Origin: Cudoniella acicularis
Lineage: Eukaryota > Ascomycota > Leotiomycetes > Helotiales > Helotiaceae
Length of the DNA: 16,877 bases
Direction: 5' to 3'
NCBI GenBank assembly: GCA_013054445.1
Contig: JAAMPI010001264.1
Coordinates: forward strand, 1 to 16,877
The notes beneath the pieces are model-generated. The model saw nothing but the letters and a program-made list of their open reading frames with translations. It was not told the origin of the DNA and did not search any database. This document shows positions 8,714 to 16,877 of this stretch, in pieces (the stretch's first letter is position 1; every line of letters starts with the position of its first letter). Made by a program: the position numbers and the translations under genes.

Positions 8714-8760
8714 GTTATCGAGTTATCGGTCCGGGTCCTTGAGCCCCATAACTCGATAAC
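8714..8760. repeat. Perfect 13-bp inverted repeat with 21-nt loop
   Basis: GTTATCGAGTTAT (8714-8726) pairs exactly with ATAACTCGATAAC (8748-8760). The left arm also lies in a direct duplication of CGAGTTAT (8711-8726). It is in the shared upstream region of two divergent genes. It could be a protein-binding palindrome, a footprint of a small transposon, or a hairpin in a long 5' leader. No terminal duplication that would prove a transposon was seen. Confidence 0.7.
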
Positions 8761-8895
8761 ACCTACTTACAAATCAGGTCGGACATTCAGGGCCTTTATC
8801 CATCACCCACCCGACAAGCGAATTTGCGGGGATTCAAAAGCATCACAGCCATTCAACTGTTCCAAACCTACTTCCGCGAGGAATTTATGTAGCTA

Positions 8896-9187
8896 ACAAA
8901 GAGCTAAAGCAAGTTTAAAAGCCTTGGATTCTTTGAATTGAAGAGCAACGTCATTTTGGAGCAAGAATTGGCCAATGAGATGTTGATGAAGACGAGATCC
9001 GAGGTGCAGAGACTTCTGGTGAAGGTTCTCGGCTGTTGTTTCGCTGACAAATTCGGCCATGAAAGACGGCACTTGACCGAGCTTCAACAGAGATACCTCT
9101 GCACCCAGGACTTTCCGAATTTCTGTATTGCTCCTTGTATTCTAAAATTATACATATCCTTGAATTTGGTTTTCAAGAAATCTACTT
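8896..9187. other. Overlapping open frames on both strands, coding strand unclear
   Basis: On the plus strand a frame is open from about 8906 to the TAG near 9187 (includes SNVILEQELANEMLMKTR). On the minus strand a frame is open from about 9150 to the TAG near 8896 (includes EIRKVLGAEVSLLKLGQV). The minus frame begins right after TTTTAG, which could be a 3' splice site, and uses C-ending codons typical of fungal genes. Neither has a good ATG start or a recognised domain. One may be the remnant or exon of a real gene and the other its shadow. The rest of the 8408-9381 interval holds only the two palindromes and ordinary promoter-like sequence. Confidence 0.3.
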
Positions 9188-9318
9188 AGCAGAGGGTTAC
9201 TACACATTGCTATGTCAGCTTATGCATCATTACGTGGGGCGCGTGGGTGATTAGAAGCGACTTGGGAGACCTCGGGAGAACTTCCCGCAATTCGGGACAT
9301 AATATTTACTCGACAACC

Positions 9319-9323
9319 CCAAT
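9319..9323 (+). promoter_or_regulatory. CCAAT box upstream of RIB1
   Basis: CCAAT lies 59 bp before the RIB1 ATG, in an AC-rich leader. Fungal CCAAT-binding (HAP) complexes use this core. The position is so close to the ATG that it may be within the transcript. Confidence 0.25.
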
Positions 9324-9381
9324 TGCTCACAACACAACCATTTTCTCTATGCCGCCAACGTTCTCATAACCTCCAGCTAAA

Positions 9382-10646
9382 ATGCCTGATCTCGACGCCT
9401 CTCCAAGCCATCCCTCCTCCTGGAATCCAACTCACAATGACGAATCCGATGTTGTTCCGCAACTGCCACCTTTCTACTCGCCGCAACCTATTCCTGTCTC
9501 GCGGGCCATCTCCGAACTCGACTTGAACTCTCTCAGTATATCCCATCCCGCGATAGATTCTCATCTCAGCTCCGTTGACTCCCACTCCGAGTCCGAACAA
9601 GAATCCGCTCTTCCCGGACTCGTATCCCCCGCCTTTACCCCACCTTCGACTCCCGGCGCATCTACACCATCATATCGATCCTCTGTCCAGCACATACCGA
9701 AATCGATCCCAGTTGATAGCAGCGTGGCCAATGGAGGGTGCGGCCAGAAGAAACCTAAGCTACTGGAGAAGTTGCCGGAAGTCAGTTGTGTGGTCAGAGC
9801 GCGGATACCTACAACGATAGGAGGCATGGAAATGTTTTTACATTTATACACAAACAGCGAGGATAATAAAGAGCATTTGGCAATTGTTTTTGGGAATAGT
9901 ATTCGCAGTAGAAGCTTGGATCGGCCAAGAGAGGGAGAGACGGAGCTGGACAGGTTAATTCGGGGAGCCTATACCGGGAGATTGTATCCTGGGCGAACAA
10001 GCTCGAAGATGCCGGAAAGAGCCAACGGTGCAGCAAAAGGGACACCCGAAGTCGATGGTTCTGCTGAAGAACAAAAGAAGGATCCACCGTTGGTTAGGAT
10101 ACACTCCGAATGTTACACTGGCGAGACGGTCTGGTCTGCACGATGTGATTGCGGAGAACAACTCGACGAAGCGGCTCGGCTGATGTCCTTGCCTGGCTCT
10201 GGTGGTGGAATTATCATATATCTTCGACAAGAAGGGCGGGGTATTGGCTTGGGCGAGAAGCTCAAGGCGTACAACCTGCAAGACTTAGGTTCAGACACAG
10301 TGGAGGCAAATCTGCTCCTTCGGCATCCGGCTGATGCGAGGAGTTATGGTCTCGCGACAGCGATGCTCAGAGATTTGGGCCAGCAGGACATCCGTCTCCT
10401 AACCAACAATCCAGACAAGGTTCGAGCGGTAGAGGGACCCAATCGTGAGATTGTGGTCAAGGAAAGAGTAGCCATGATTCCATTGGCATGGAGAGGGAAG
10501 AGTGGTGGTATCCGGAGTCAGGAGGTGGGGGGGTACTTGAAAACAAAGGTATGTCTGCCCAGCGTGAAAATTACAAAAAAAAACATTTTAACAAGCTGTA
10601 GATCGAAAAGATGGGACACATGTTACAGATGGGCGAAAATTCTTGA
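9382..10646 (+). CDS. RIB1: GTP cyclohydrolase II (riboflavin biosynthesis, first step)
   Basis: Converts GTP to 2,5-diamino-6-ribosylamino-4(3H)-pyrimidinone 5'-phosphate, formate and pyrophosphate, the committed step to riboflavin, FMN and FAD. Exons 9382-10548 and 10602-10646, giving 403 aa. The 53-nt intron (GTATGT...CTGTAG) joins GGYLKTK to IEKMGHML, the family's usual C-terminal end. Zinc ligands are Cys244, Cys255 and Cys257 ([17 protein letters not shown]). The GTP-binding RQEGRGIGL starts at Arg282, followed by [12 protein letters not shown] and [11 protein letters not shown]. Residues 1 to about 120 are Ser/Pro-rich and poorly structured, and about 60 residues rich in charged and small amino acids precede the zinc site; such insertions make fungal forms longer than the roughly 200-aa bacterial enzyme. 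The start AAAATGCC is the first in-frame ATG. It is divergent from an FMN-dependent oxidoreductase gene. Reading through the intron gives a longer false frame that lacks the true end. Confidence 0.95.
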
Positions 10647-11046
10647 AGTGACAAATTTTGATGACGACGAAGTGACTTTGATATATCATGTTTATATTGG
10701 AAATAGAAATGCATCATGGAAAAGGATTTGGAGTTCCGACTGCCTACACTCAAGGCTCTGAGTATCAACAATTTCAATGTTAGGAGTAATTGGGAGGGGC
10801 AATCGGCATTTACGGATCTGCATCAAACACTAAAAGGATATCAGCCGGGTTCAAAATCACAATACCATATTTGTATTGGCGTGTACGCAATAGATGGAAG
10901 GGCACAAGAAACCTGCAATCCCTAAGGACTCGGGAGATGACCATATTCAGACAAGACCATTGGACACATAAAATATACATACTTACACACTCTTCGTCTT
11001 ATTTTTCAACTCTTTCTTTTCTCCACATCTTTTGTTTCGGATTCAT
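10647..11046. other. Intergenic region with pyrimidine-rich promoter-like tract
   Basis: After the RIB1 stop there is AT-rich sequence with no supportable gene. From about 10983 to 11040 the plus strand is T/C-rich (TCTTCG, TTTTTCAACTC, TTTCTTTTCTCC), as is common just upstream of fungal start codons. This supports a gene starting near 11047. Confidence 0.4.
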
Positions 11047-11318
11047 ATGGAATGTGGTCAGAAAAACGCTCCGCAAAGATACGATGTCTCGCCGGCATTT
11101 GCCAAGCATTTCATCGAACGGCTTTTAGCTGACAAAGATAGACAAGCGACTCCAATCCATTCCGTAAGTCAATTTTGTCTCGTCTGAAACCCAACAGCAC
11201 ATATAATTCTCAAAAGGGCAATTCTATCCTTCCCCTCCAAAGTTCCCAAGAGTGCACAAGTCTTCTAGGTCTTTTGTCGCCCGGACCAGACGTCCTAGAA
11301 ACAGTTCTAGATATTTAG
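11047..11318 (+). CDS. Possible small two-exon gene, unknown function
   Basis: ATG at 11047 opens MECGQKNAPQRYDVSPAF and runs 39 codons to a perfect donor GTAAGT at 11164. With an intron 11164-11216 (53 nt, ending AAAAG) the frame continues through GNSILPLQSSQE to TAG at 11316-11318, giving 72 aa. Evidence for: pyrimidine tract upstream, donor quality, intron size equal to neighbours'. Against: the acceptor is not preceded by a strong branch site, no domain is recognised, and the second exon overlaps a minus-strand candidate. It may be a remnant, or only the first exon of a differently spliced gene. Confidence 0.3.
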
Positions 11319-11591
11319 TCATGGATTCTTCAAAGCTACACGTATGTGCAAGGATTATGCGCCGACGCGTCTCGCTATCGCAGTTGTCATGAATATCGCG
11401 GCCAATCTGAACGGCCAATTGCCCCAAAGTCGGTTTTTGGGCTTGCTTATCGCACAGTGAACAGGGTGTGCGACGGCATCTGTGAAGCTATCAGGCAGGT
11501 CGAATGACCATGGACAGCCACAACCCGGATCATTGATTGAGCTTGGAGCTGTGGGAGGATAAGAACCTCGGCCATGCCGGGGGGTCGTCAT
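11224..11591 (-). CDS. Possible minus-strand gene fragment, unknown function
   Basis: Two minus-strand frames overlap: 11591-11355, starting MTTPRHGRGSYPP, and a frame open from 11487 to the TAG at 11224-11226. The second starts with a Cys-rich segment (CRRTPCSLCDKQ) followed by a helical part (MTKYLELFLGRLVRATKD). An intron that would join them is not clear; CTTCACAG near 11480 is a possible acceptor. The Cys spacing is reminiscent of a metal site but matches no family I can name. Either this is a decayed gene or part of it is a shadow of the plus-strand candidate. Strand choice is uncertain. Confidence 0.22.
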
Positions 11592-11667
11592 GATGATTAT
11601 TTTCTAAACTTCTGGGTGATTTCTCTCGAGATATTCAACTCCAAAGGCAGAGAAATATACTGCGACC

Positions 11668-13526
11668 ATGGCGGAACTAGAGAACGGGCTCGAGCGACAT
11701 CGTTCGACGGTTGAGGAGAAGGACGAGGAGGTTTTGGCCGAGTTTGGATACAAACAAGAGCTGCGCCGCGATTGGGGATTGCTGCACAATTTTGGAATTT
11801 CTTTCTCTATTATCGTGAGTTTCCATTCCCATGTAGCCAGAGAGCTCTGCTGATCAGATATAGTCGGTCATCACAGGTATCACTACACTCTTCGAATATG
11901 GTCTTACAACTGGTGGTCCGGGAGGTATGTTACCTGGCACTGATATATTGGGAATGGGGCTGATAGATAGCAGTCATGTCTGTTGGATGGATTGTCGTTT
12001 CTGTCTTCACCATGGCCGTTGCGATGTCGATGGCAGAGATTGTGTCAGCGATTCCCACAGCAGGAGGGCCCTATTACTGGTCTGCTATGCTTGCGCCATC
12101 AAAACACTCTGCATTTGCTTCTTGGATTACTGGCTGGTATGATTAAGCTCTCAACTTGTTTAACAAAACTCAATATTGACGAACGCACAGGTTCAACTTC
12201 CTAGGTCAAGTCGCTGTTACGACAGGTATTTCCTTTGGCCTCGCAGGCCTCATTTCAACCACTGCGACTGTGAAGTCCTCGTACGTTGCCACACCAGGGA
12301 AGACAATTGGTATATATGCCGCGGTTTTGATTTCCCAGGGAATCGTGAATACTTTTGGCGTACATGTTTTGCGATATCTAAACAACACTTCCATATTGCT
12401 CCACTCCGCAGGAGTAACAGCTCTCGCAATTGCCGTGCTAGCAAAGGCACCCACTCACCAGAGCGCCAAGTTTGTCTTCGCAACCTTTAACGATGGGACA
12501 GCTGCCACTGCAAGTGATGTGGGATGGGCAACTCGTGCATCGCCCGCCTATGTGGCTTGTCTCGGTGCATTGATGAGCCAGTATACTCTCACTGGGTTTG
12601 ATGCCTCGGCACATTTGTCGGAGGAAACCAAGAAGGCCTCCTGGTCAGCACCAATTGGAGTCATTTCCTCTGTAGGCTTTTCATCCATATTCGGCTTCTT
12701 TGTCCTCCTGTCCTTCCTCTTCTCCATCCAGAATTTCGAGAACACCGTTGGAAGCACCTACTCCCAACCCGTCTTACAGATCTTGGTCGACGTCTTCGGC
12801 GACGATGGAGCAGTAGTTCTCATGTGCCTGATCATGATCTGCGTCTGGCACTGCGGTCTGTTTTCTTTGACGTCCAACTCACGAATGATGTTCGCTTTTG
12901 CCCGAGACGGTGGAATCGTAAGTTGACCCCTTTTAACCCCAAAATATCAAACTAATAAACAATACCAGCCTCACTTCTTCCACAAAGTTGACGCTAAACT
13001 CAAATCTCCTATCCGCACCGTATGGCTTGCTGCTTTCCTGGCCTTCTGTCTAGCCCTCCCGTCCCTCGGCTCCCCCGTAGCCTTCGCAGCCGCAACTTCC
13101 ATCGCAACAATAGGCCTCTACATCTCCTATGGAATTCCAATCCTAATCGGTCTCATCTACTACAAGGACTTCAACACTCGAAAAGGGCCCTTCAACCTCC
13201 GAATGTTCTCCCGACCGGTGGCATTTGTATCCGTATCGTGGATCTGTTTCATCACCATCATTTTCTGCTTGCCGACCGTGAATCCGGTGTCAAGTCAGAC
13301 TCTCAATTATACAGTTGTTGCTGTGGGGATTATTGCGATTGGGAGTATGGGCGTTTGGATTATTACGGCGAGGAAGTGGTTCGTAGGGCCGCTGAAGGAG
13401 GTTAAGGAGGCAGAGCGCTTGGGTGTTGACTTGGAAGAGCCTGGAGAGTTGGAAGCGGCGGAGGAGTTGGCTGCCAAGGGGGAGGCAGAAAAAGGGGTGG
13501 AGGCGAGTTCAGGAGAGAAGTTGTAA
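11668..13526 (+). CDS. APC-superfamily amino acid/GABA/choline-type permease
   Basis: A multi-span plasma or vacuolar membrane carrier of the fungal GABA permease/choline transporter branch (Uga4/Hnm1-like). Exons: 11668-11814, 11864-11924, 11974-12136, 12191-12917, 12969-13526; introns of 49, 49, 54 and 51 nt with GTGAGT/GTATGT/GTATGA/GTAAGT donors; 551 aa. Start: CGACCATGG context. Near the N-terminus ELRRDWGLLHNFGISFSI leads into membrane segment 1. AEIVSAIPTAGGPYYWSA and ASWITGWFNFLGQVA are hallmark loops of this branch. Later signatures are TGFDASAHLSEET and SRMMFAFARDGGI-PHFF (across intron 4). About 12 hydrophobic segments can be seen, and the last ~45 residues are an acidic Glu/Ala-rich cytosolic tail. 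Substrate cannot be told from sequence. It lies 1.04 kb upstream of an aromatic ammonia-lyase on the same strand, so amino acid import is tempting but unproven. Confidence 0.93.
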
Positions 13527-14499
13527 TGTGGGTGAATGGTTAGGTTTGTACTCTTAAGACGAAGAAATAGAAAGAGACAGAGTTGATTCTACTAAAGGAA
13601 TATAGTTAGAGAATAGAAGCAAGGGTTCTTTCTTAGCCGGACGTCACCCCCATTGCCACTTGGACCAAGCTCGCCGATTAAAACCTCTTCTTCCTCGCCT
13701 CGGCCTATCTCCCTCATGCGTTCATTTGGTTGAGCGAGGGTATACTTTACTTTCCGTATACTTCCGAGAAAAAAAAATTGTCGGGGTCCGGGAGCTTCGG
13801 TACCTTCGTCAGCCTCCAAGTTACAACAAGCTCTCTTTAGAAAGTTCGAGTAGACTTGACTCCCGCTTCCACCTTCCCTCAATATCAAACTCAAAATGGA
13901 ATATTTTTGACTTTGCCACATGATTGCCGGTGGCCTTACTAGCAAGCGGAGGCCCCACGAGGTTCTCCAGGATTTGCGTAGCGAACCGTCCCGGGTGTCA
14001 TCTTCAACTTCAAGTGTTCAACGCTCTACACCGAGCTTACCAATAGTCCCCTATTCCCACAAAACCTATTGACGTAGGTGACGCAAGTATAAGTAGCTAA
14101 TACTTTGTACCTCGAAGATATACTATTGAATTCTACCTGGCAATTTTCTTTTAGGGAATTTGCCTCTTTCATCTAATCCCTTAGCGTGTTTGAAGAGGAG
14201 TCACTTTAAACACAACATTTGTTAATGGTTATTCATTTGTTGGGTATATGATATAAGCTTTGTCAATGGAGCAAACATTTTTTAAGCGAGGACTTTACCA
14301 AATCAAACTAGCGTTAGTACAAATATTCGAGCAGGTACCTTCTAGTCTTGATTTCAACTTTCAAGGCTCAAGGCGCTCGTTCCTTCACCATCTACAAACG
14401 ACGTCATTTGAACGAGCCTCTTACATTCTTCGAACCCCAACTTGATCAGCTCCACGTTTAGTTACTCAGTCTCTTTCTGTGTTACTGTTGAAACTGTCC
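13527..14499. other. Permease-lyase intergenic region (3' UTR and promoter)
   Basis: About 1 kb with frequent stops in all frames. Short frames exist on both strands (for example minus 13945-13592) but lack domains, splice sites or codon bias, and I do not call them. The right half contains AT-rich promoter-like sequence, including the TGACG pair and TATAAG described separately. Confidence 0.5.
14070..14093 (+). promoter_or_regulatory. Paired TGACG elements followed by TATAAG
   Basis: TGACGTAG at 14070 and TGACGCAA at 14079 lie nine bases apart on the same strand, directly before TATAAG at 14088-14093. TGACG half-sites are typical of bZIP (ATF/CREB- or GCN4-like) binding. If TATAAG is the TATA element, transcription would start about 430 bp before the lyase ATG, leaving room for a leader intron. 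Confidence 0.35.
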
Positions 14500-14551
14500 G
14501 TACGTTTAAGTCTCCGTAACTAGTATTCTTCAATGCTGACTTTTCACCTAG
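14500..14551 (+). other. Probable intron in the 5' leader of the ammonia-lyase
   Basis: Donor GTACGT at 14500, branch-like CTGAC at 14536-14540 and acceptor CACCTAG ending at 14551 give a 52-nt intron. This is the same size as the coding introns here (49-62 nt) and ends 15 bases before the ATG. Inferred from signals only. Confidence 0.4.
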
Positions 14552-14566
14552 GCATAACCTCTAGCT

Positions 14567-16877
14567 ATGGCGTCGAATACGGAAGATGAACGCCACAGCT
14601 TTGTGGTATTACAGCATTGGAACAAGTTGCTTCGGAAACTAACGTCAGAAGACGAGGAAAGTGTAGTAGTGAACGGCCACAACCTCGATCTAGCCAGCGT
14701 GGTCGCCGTCTCGAGGTAGAATCTCATTCAGATATTCGGTCTGTTTCTATAGACACTGACTGGGTGTCTAGATACGGGGTTGGGGTTCGTCTTGATGATG
14801 CTACTCTCCTTGGTCTTACCCAGAGCTTTGAGGTCCTCAAAAACAGTCTAGATAAGGGGTCGATAATTTATGGTAAGTGTACTTCCAGTGTGCCATTTGC
14901 AAGAATATAATGCTGAAGTCTTTTTTTAATTTAGGAGTCAATACCGGATTTGGCGGTAGTGCAGATACCCGAACTAAAAAGGTCGAAGAATTGCAACGCA
15001 CTCTGATCCGAGAGCTGCATTATGGCATACTGGGTTCACCAGCTCCGGATTCTCAATCAGAACTCAAGTCAGAAACGTTAAAGGTAGACGTCAAGTCGAA
15101 TATCAGCTCAGTCTTGCAAAGAGCGCTACCGATGGAAGATCCTGTTACCAGCTCCTGGATGCCGGAAGCGTGGGTCCGAAGTTCAATTCTTATTCGCATC
15201 AATTCATTAGCCAGTGGCCATTCCGGCGTCCGCCCAGTAGTGGTACACAGTATGACTAAACTCTTGAAGGAAGATATCGTGCCAGTTATCCCAATTCATG
15301 GCAGCATATCCGCCTCTGGCGATCTGAGTCCTCTATCTTATATCGCCGGAACTTTGCAAGGGAAACCTAGCATCTCAGTTCATAGGGGAGGAAGAAGGGC
15401 TGGGAAGCGTCAGACTGTCACAGCGAACGTTGCCCTCGCAGAAGCTGGCCTCAGTCCCCTGAAGCTGGCGCCGAAAGAAGGCCTCGCCATCGTTAACGGA
15501 ACAGCTATTTCCTCTGCTGTTGGAGCGCTGGCTTTACATGATGCTCACTGCTTGGCCATTCTCTCACAAGTACTTACTGCAATGAGTGTTGAAGCACTAC
15601 GAGGGTCAAGAGACAACTTCGATCCCTTCTTCGCAGCAGTGCGTCCTCACCCAGGTCAAATCGACTCAGCACACAACATCTACAATTTCCTCGAAGGCTC
15701 CAAGCTCCTCGAAAATAACGAACGCTCTGAAGCAGGCACGCTCCGCCAAGATCGTTACTCCATCCGCACAGCATCCCAATGGATCGGTCCCGTACTAGAA
15801 GATCTCCTCCTAGCCCACAAGCAAGTAACCATTGAAAGCAACTCCGTAACCGACAACCCACTCATCAACGCCGCGGAGGGCAAGATCCTAAACGGCGGCA
15901 ACTTCCAAGCCAAAGCCATCACATCCGCCATGGAAAAGACACGCCAAGGGGTCCAAACCATCGGGCGCATGCTCTTCACCCAATGCACGGAACTCATCAA
16001 CCCGGCAACGAACAACGGACTCCCACCGAACCTCGTCGCCGACGAACCCAGCCAGTCCTTCATCATGAAAATGGTAGACATCATGATCGCGGCCTTGCTT
16101 TCTGAGCTGGGATTCTTGGCCAATCCGGTGGGAACTCATGTTCAGACTGCGGAGATGGGAAATCAGGCTCTGAATTCGCTGGCGTTAATTTCGGCTAGGT
16201 ATACGCATACTGCTCTTAATGTTCTGTCGCAACTGGCGGCTGCTCATTTGTTTGCTGTTTGTCAGGCTTTGGATTTGAGGGCGATGAATATTTATTTTCT
16301 TGAGATGCTGGAGCCGCTCTTTTGGGCTAATACTGAGGATGCTCTTGGGTCTTTCTTTGTTTTGCAGGGCAATGGTGTTGAAAACAATAGCATCGAAAGT
16401 AACGGCGACGGCGTCGAAACCAACACCGTCAAGAGCACATCCCCTCACACCACCAACGACTTACACACAACCCTCTGGACCCACCTCCTCAACCTCCTCT
16501 CCAAAACCAGCACCATGGACTCCTCAACCCGCTTCTCACACATTAGCTCCTTCCTCCTCGCCAGCATCCTCACCCACCCATCCTTCCCCANCATCCACTC
16601 TTTCAAAAGAACCCCACTTTCCTCCCCTCCCTCCACACTTGGCGCGACAAAACCACCACCCTCCTCACCCAAACCTTCATCACCTGCCGCGACAACTACA
16701 CGCTGTCACCAAACCCACAGCCTTTTCTTGGCGCCACTTCGCTGCGAATGTACACTTTTGTTCGTGGAACGCTGGGGATCCCGTTCGTGAGGAATGAGGG
16801 GTTGAGGAGTCTTGGTGGGGAGGCTGAGGGAAATGGTGTTTATGAAGGAGATGCAAGGAACGGTATCGATGGTGTAG
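14567..16877 (+). CDS. PAL: Phenylalanine/aromatic amino acid ammonia-lyase (PAL family), 3' end outside window
   Basis: Removes ammonia from L-phenylalanine (possibly tyrosine or histidine) to give cinnamate-type acids. Exons 14567-14715, 14772-14872, 14935 to beyond 16877; introns of 56 and 62 nt (GTAGAA...CTAG, GTAAGT...TTTAG). Joining the exons restores YGVGVRLDD and IYGVNTGFGGSADTRT; Tyr83 in the latter matches the catalytic-loop tyrosine. The MIO cofactor triad is Ala210-Ser211-Gly212 in GSISASGDLSPLSYIAG. Further family blocks are SNSVTDNPLI, NGGNFQAKAI and NPVGTHVQTAEMGNQALNSL. About 731 codons are read before the edge; fungal PALs are near 700-750 aa, so little is missing. At N 16591 the frame shifts: downstream family sequence (TWRDKTTTLLTQTF, TFVRGTLGIPFVRNEGLRS) needs one extra base there, probably an assembly fault. 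Residues about 545-570 hold a low-complexity Asn/Gly/Glu insert. PAL versus TAL or HAL cannot be settled, but the overall pattern is fungal PAL. Confidence 0.93.

Noticed and set aside
10549..10761. Longer RIB1 version reading through to 10761
   Set aside because: It reads through a 53-nt intron. Splicing gives the conserved IEKMGHML ending and a stop at 10644-10646.
13592..13945. Minus-strand frame of 117 codons downstream of the permease
   Set aside because: Composition is driven by a purine-rich stretch. There are no domain or gene-like codon features, and it covers probable 3' UTR.
14877..14934. Start of the ammonia-lyase at the ATG-like site near 14877
   Set aside because: This lies inside intron 2. 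The true upstream exons at 14567-14715 and 14772-14872 restore the conserved family sequence.

Overview
The window comes from a filamentous ascomycete fungus (Pezizomycotina). The evidence is short spliceosomal introns (46-62 nt, plus one of 119 nt) with GTATGT/GTAAGT-type donors, fungal-type enzymes, and a transposon copy carrying the mark of repeat-induced point mutation (RIP). The species cannot be named from the sequence alone.

Bases 1 to about 6440 are repeat DNA. TA dinucleotides are abundant and CA/TG are scarce, as expected of RIP (CpA to TpA on either strand). From about 6286 down to 1662, on the minus strand, lies a broken autonomous Helitron gene. In order it encodes an N-terminal CxxC...CxxC zinc finger, the Helitron N-terminal domain, a HUH/two-tyrosine Rep domain and a Pif1-like helicase. 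It carries in-frame TAA/TAG stops, at least three +1 shifts at runs of 8-9 G, and several hundred N positions. The N positions mostly fall where RIP would make a C/T or G/A difference. Left of the Helitron are further RIP-altered, once possibly coding stretches, a five-copy 20-bp tandem repeat and a long purine tract.

Bases about 6440 to 16877 are ordinary gene space with four well-supported genes. (1) 8407 to 6902, minus: an old yellow enzyme family flavin oxidoreductase, three exons, 446 aa. (2) 9382 to 10646, plus: GTP cyclohydrolase II (RIB1), two exons, 403 aa. (3) 11668 to 13526, plus: an APC-superfamily amino acid/GABA/choline-type permease, five exons, 551 aa. (4) 14567 past the right edge, plus: a phenylalanine/aromatic ammonia-lyase with the ASG (MIO) triad, three exons, with a probable one-base assembly error at the N at 16591. 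The flavoenzyme gene and RIB1 are head to head across about 970 bp that holds two perfect inverted repeats. Two weaker small-gene candidates lie between RIB1 and the permease.

Taken together, the right half holds an aromatic ammonia-lyase, a transporter of the amino acid permease class, a flavin-dependent ene-reductase and the first enzyme of flavin biosynthesis. A shared phenylpropanoid or aromatic amino acid pathway is possible but is inferred only from neighbourhood. I found no CRISPR array, tRNA or rRNA, and no clear evidence of an undescribed system. The most unusual signals are the RIP-patterned N positions, the repeated +1 shifts at G runs in the Helitron, and the promoter palindromes.
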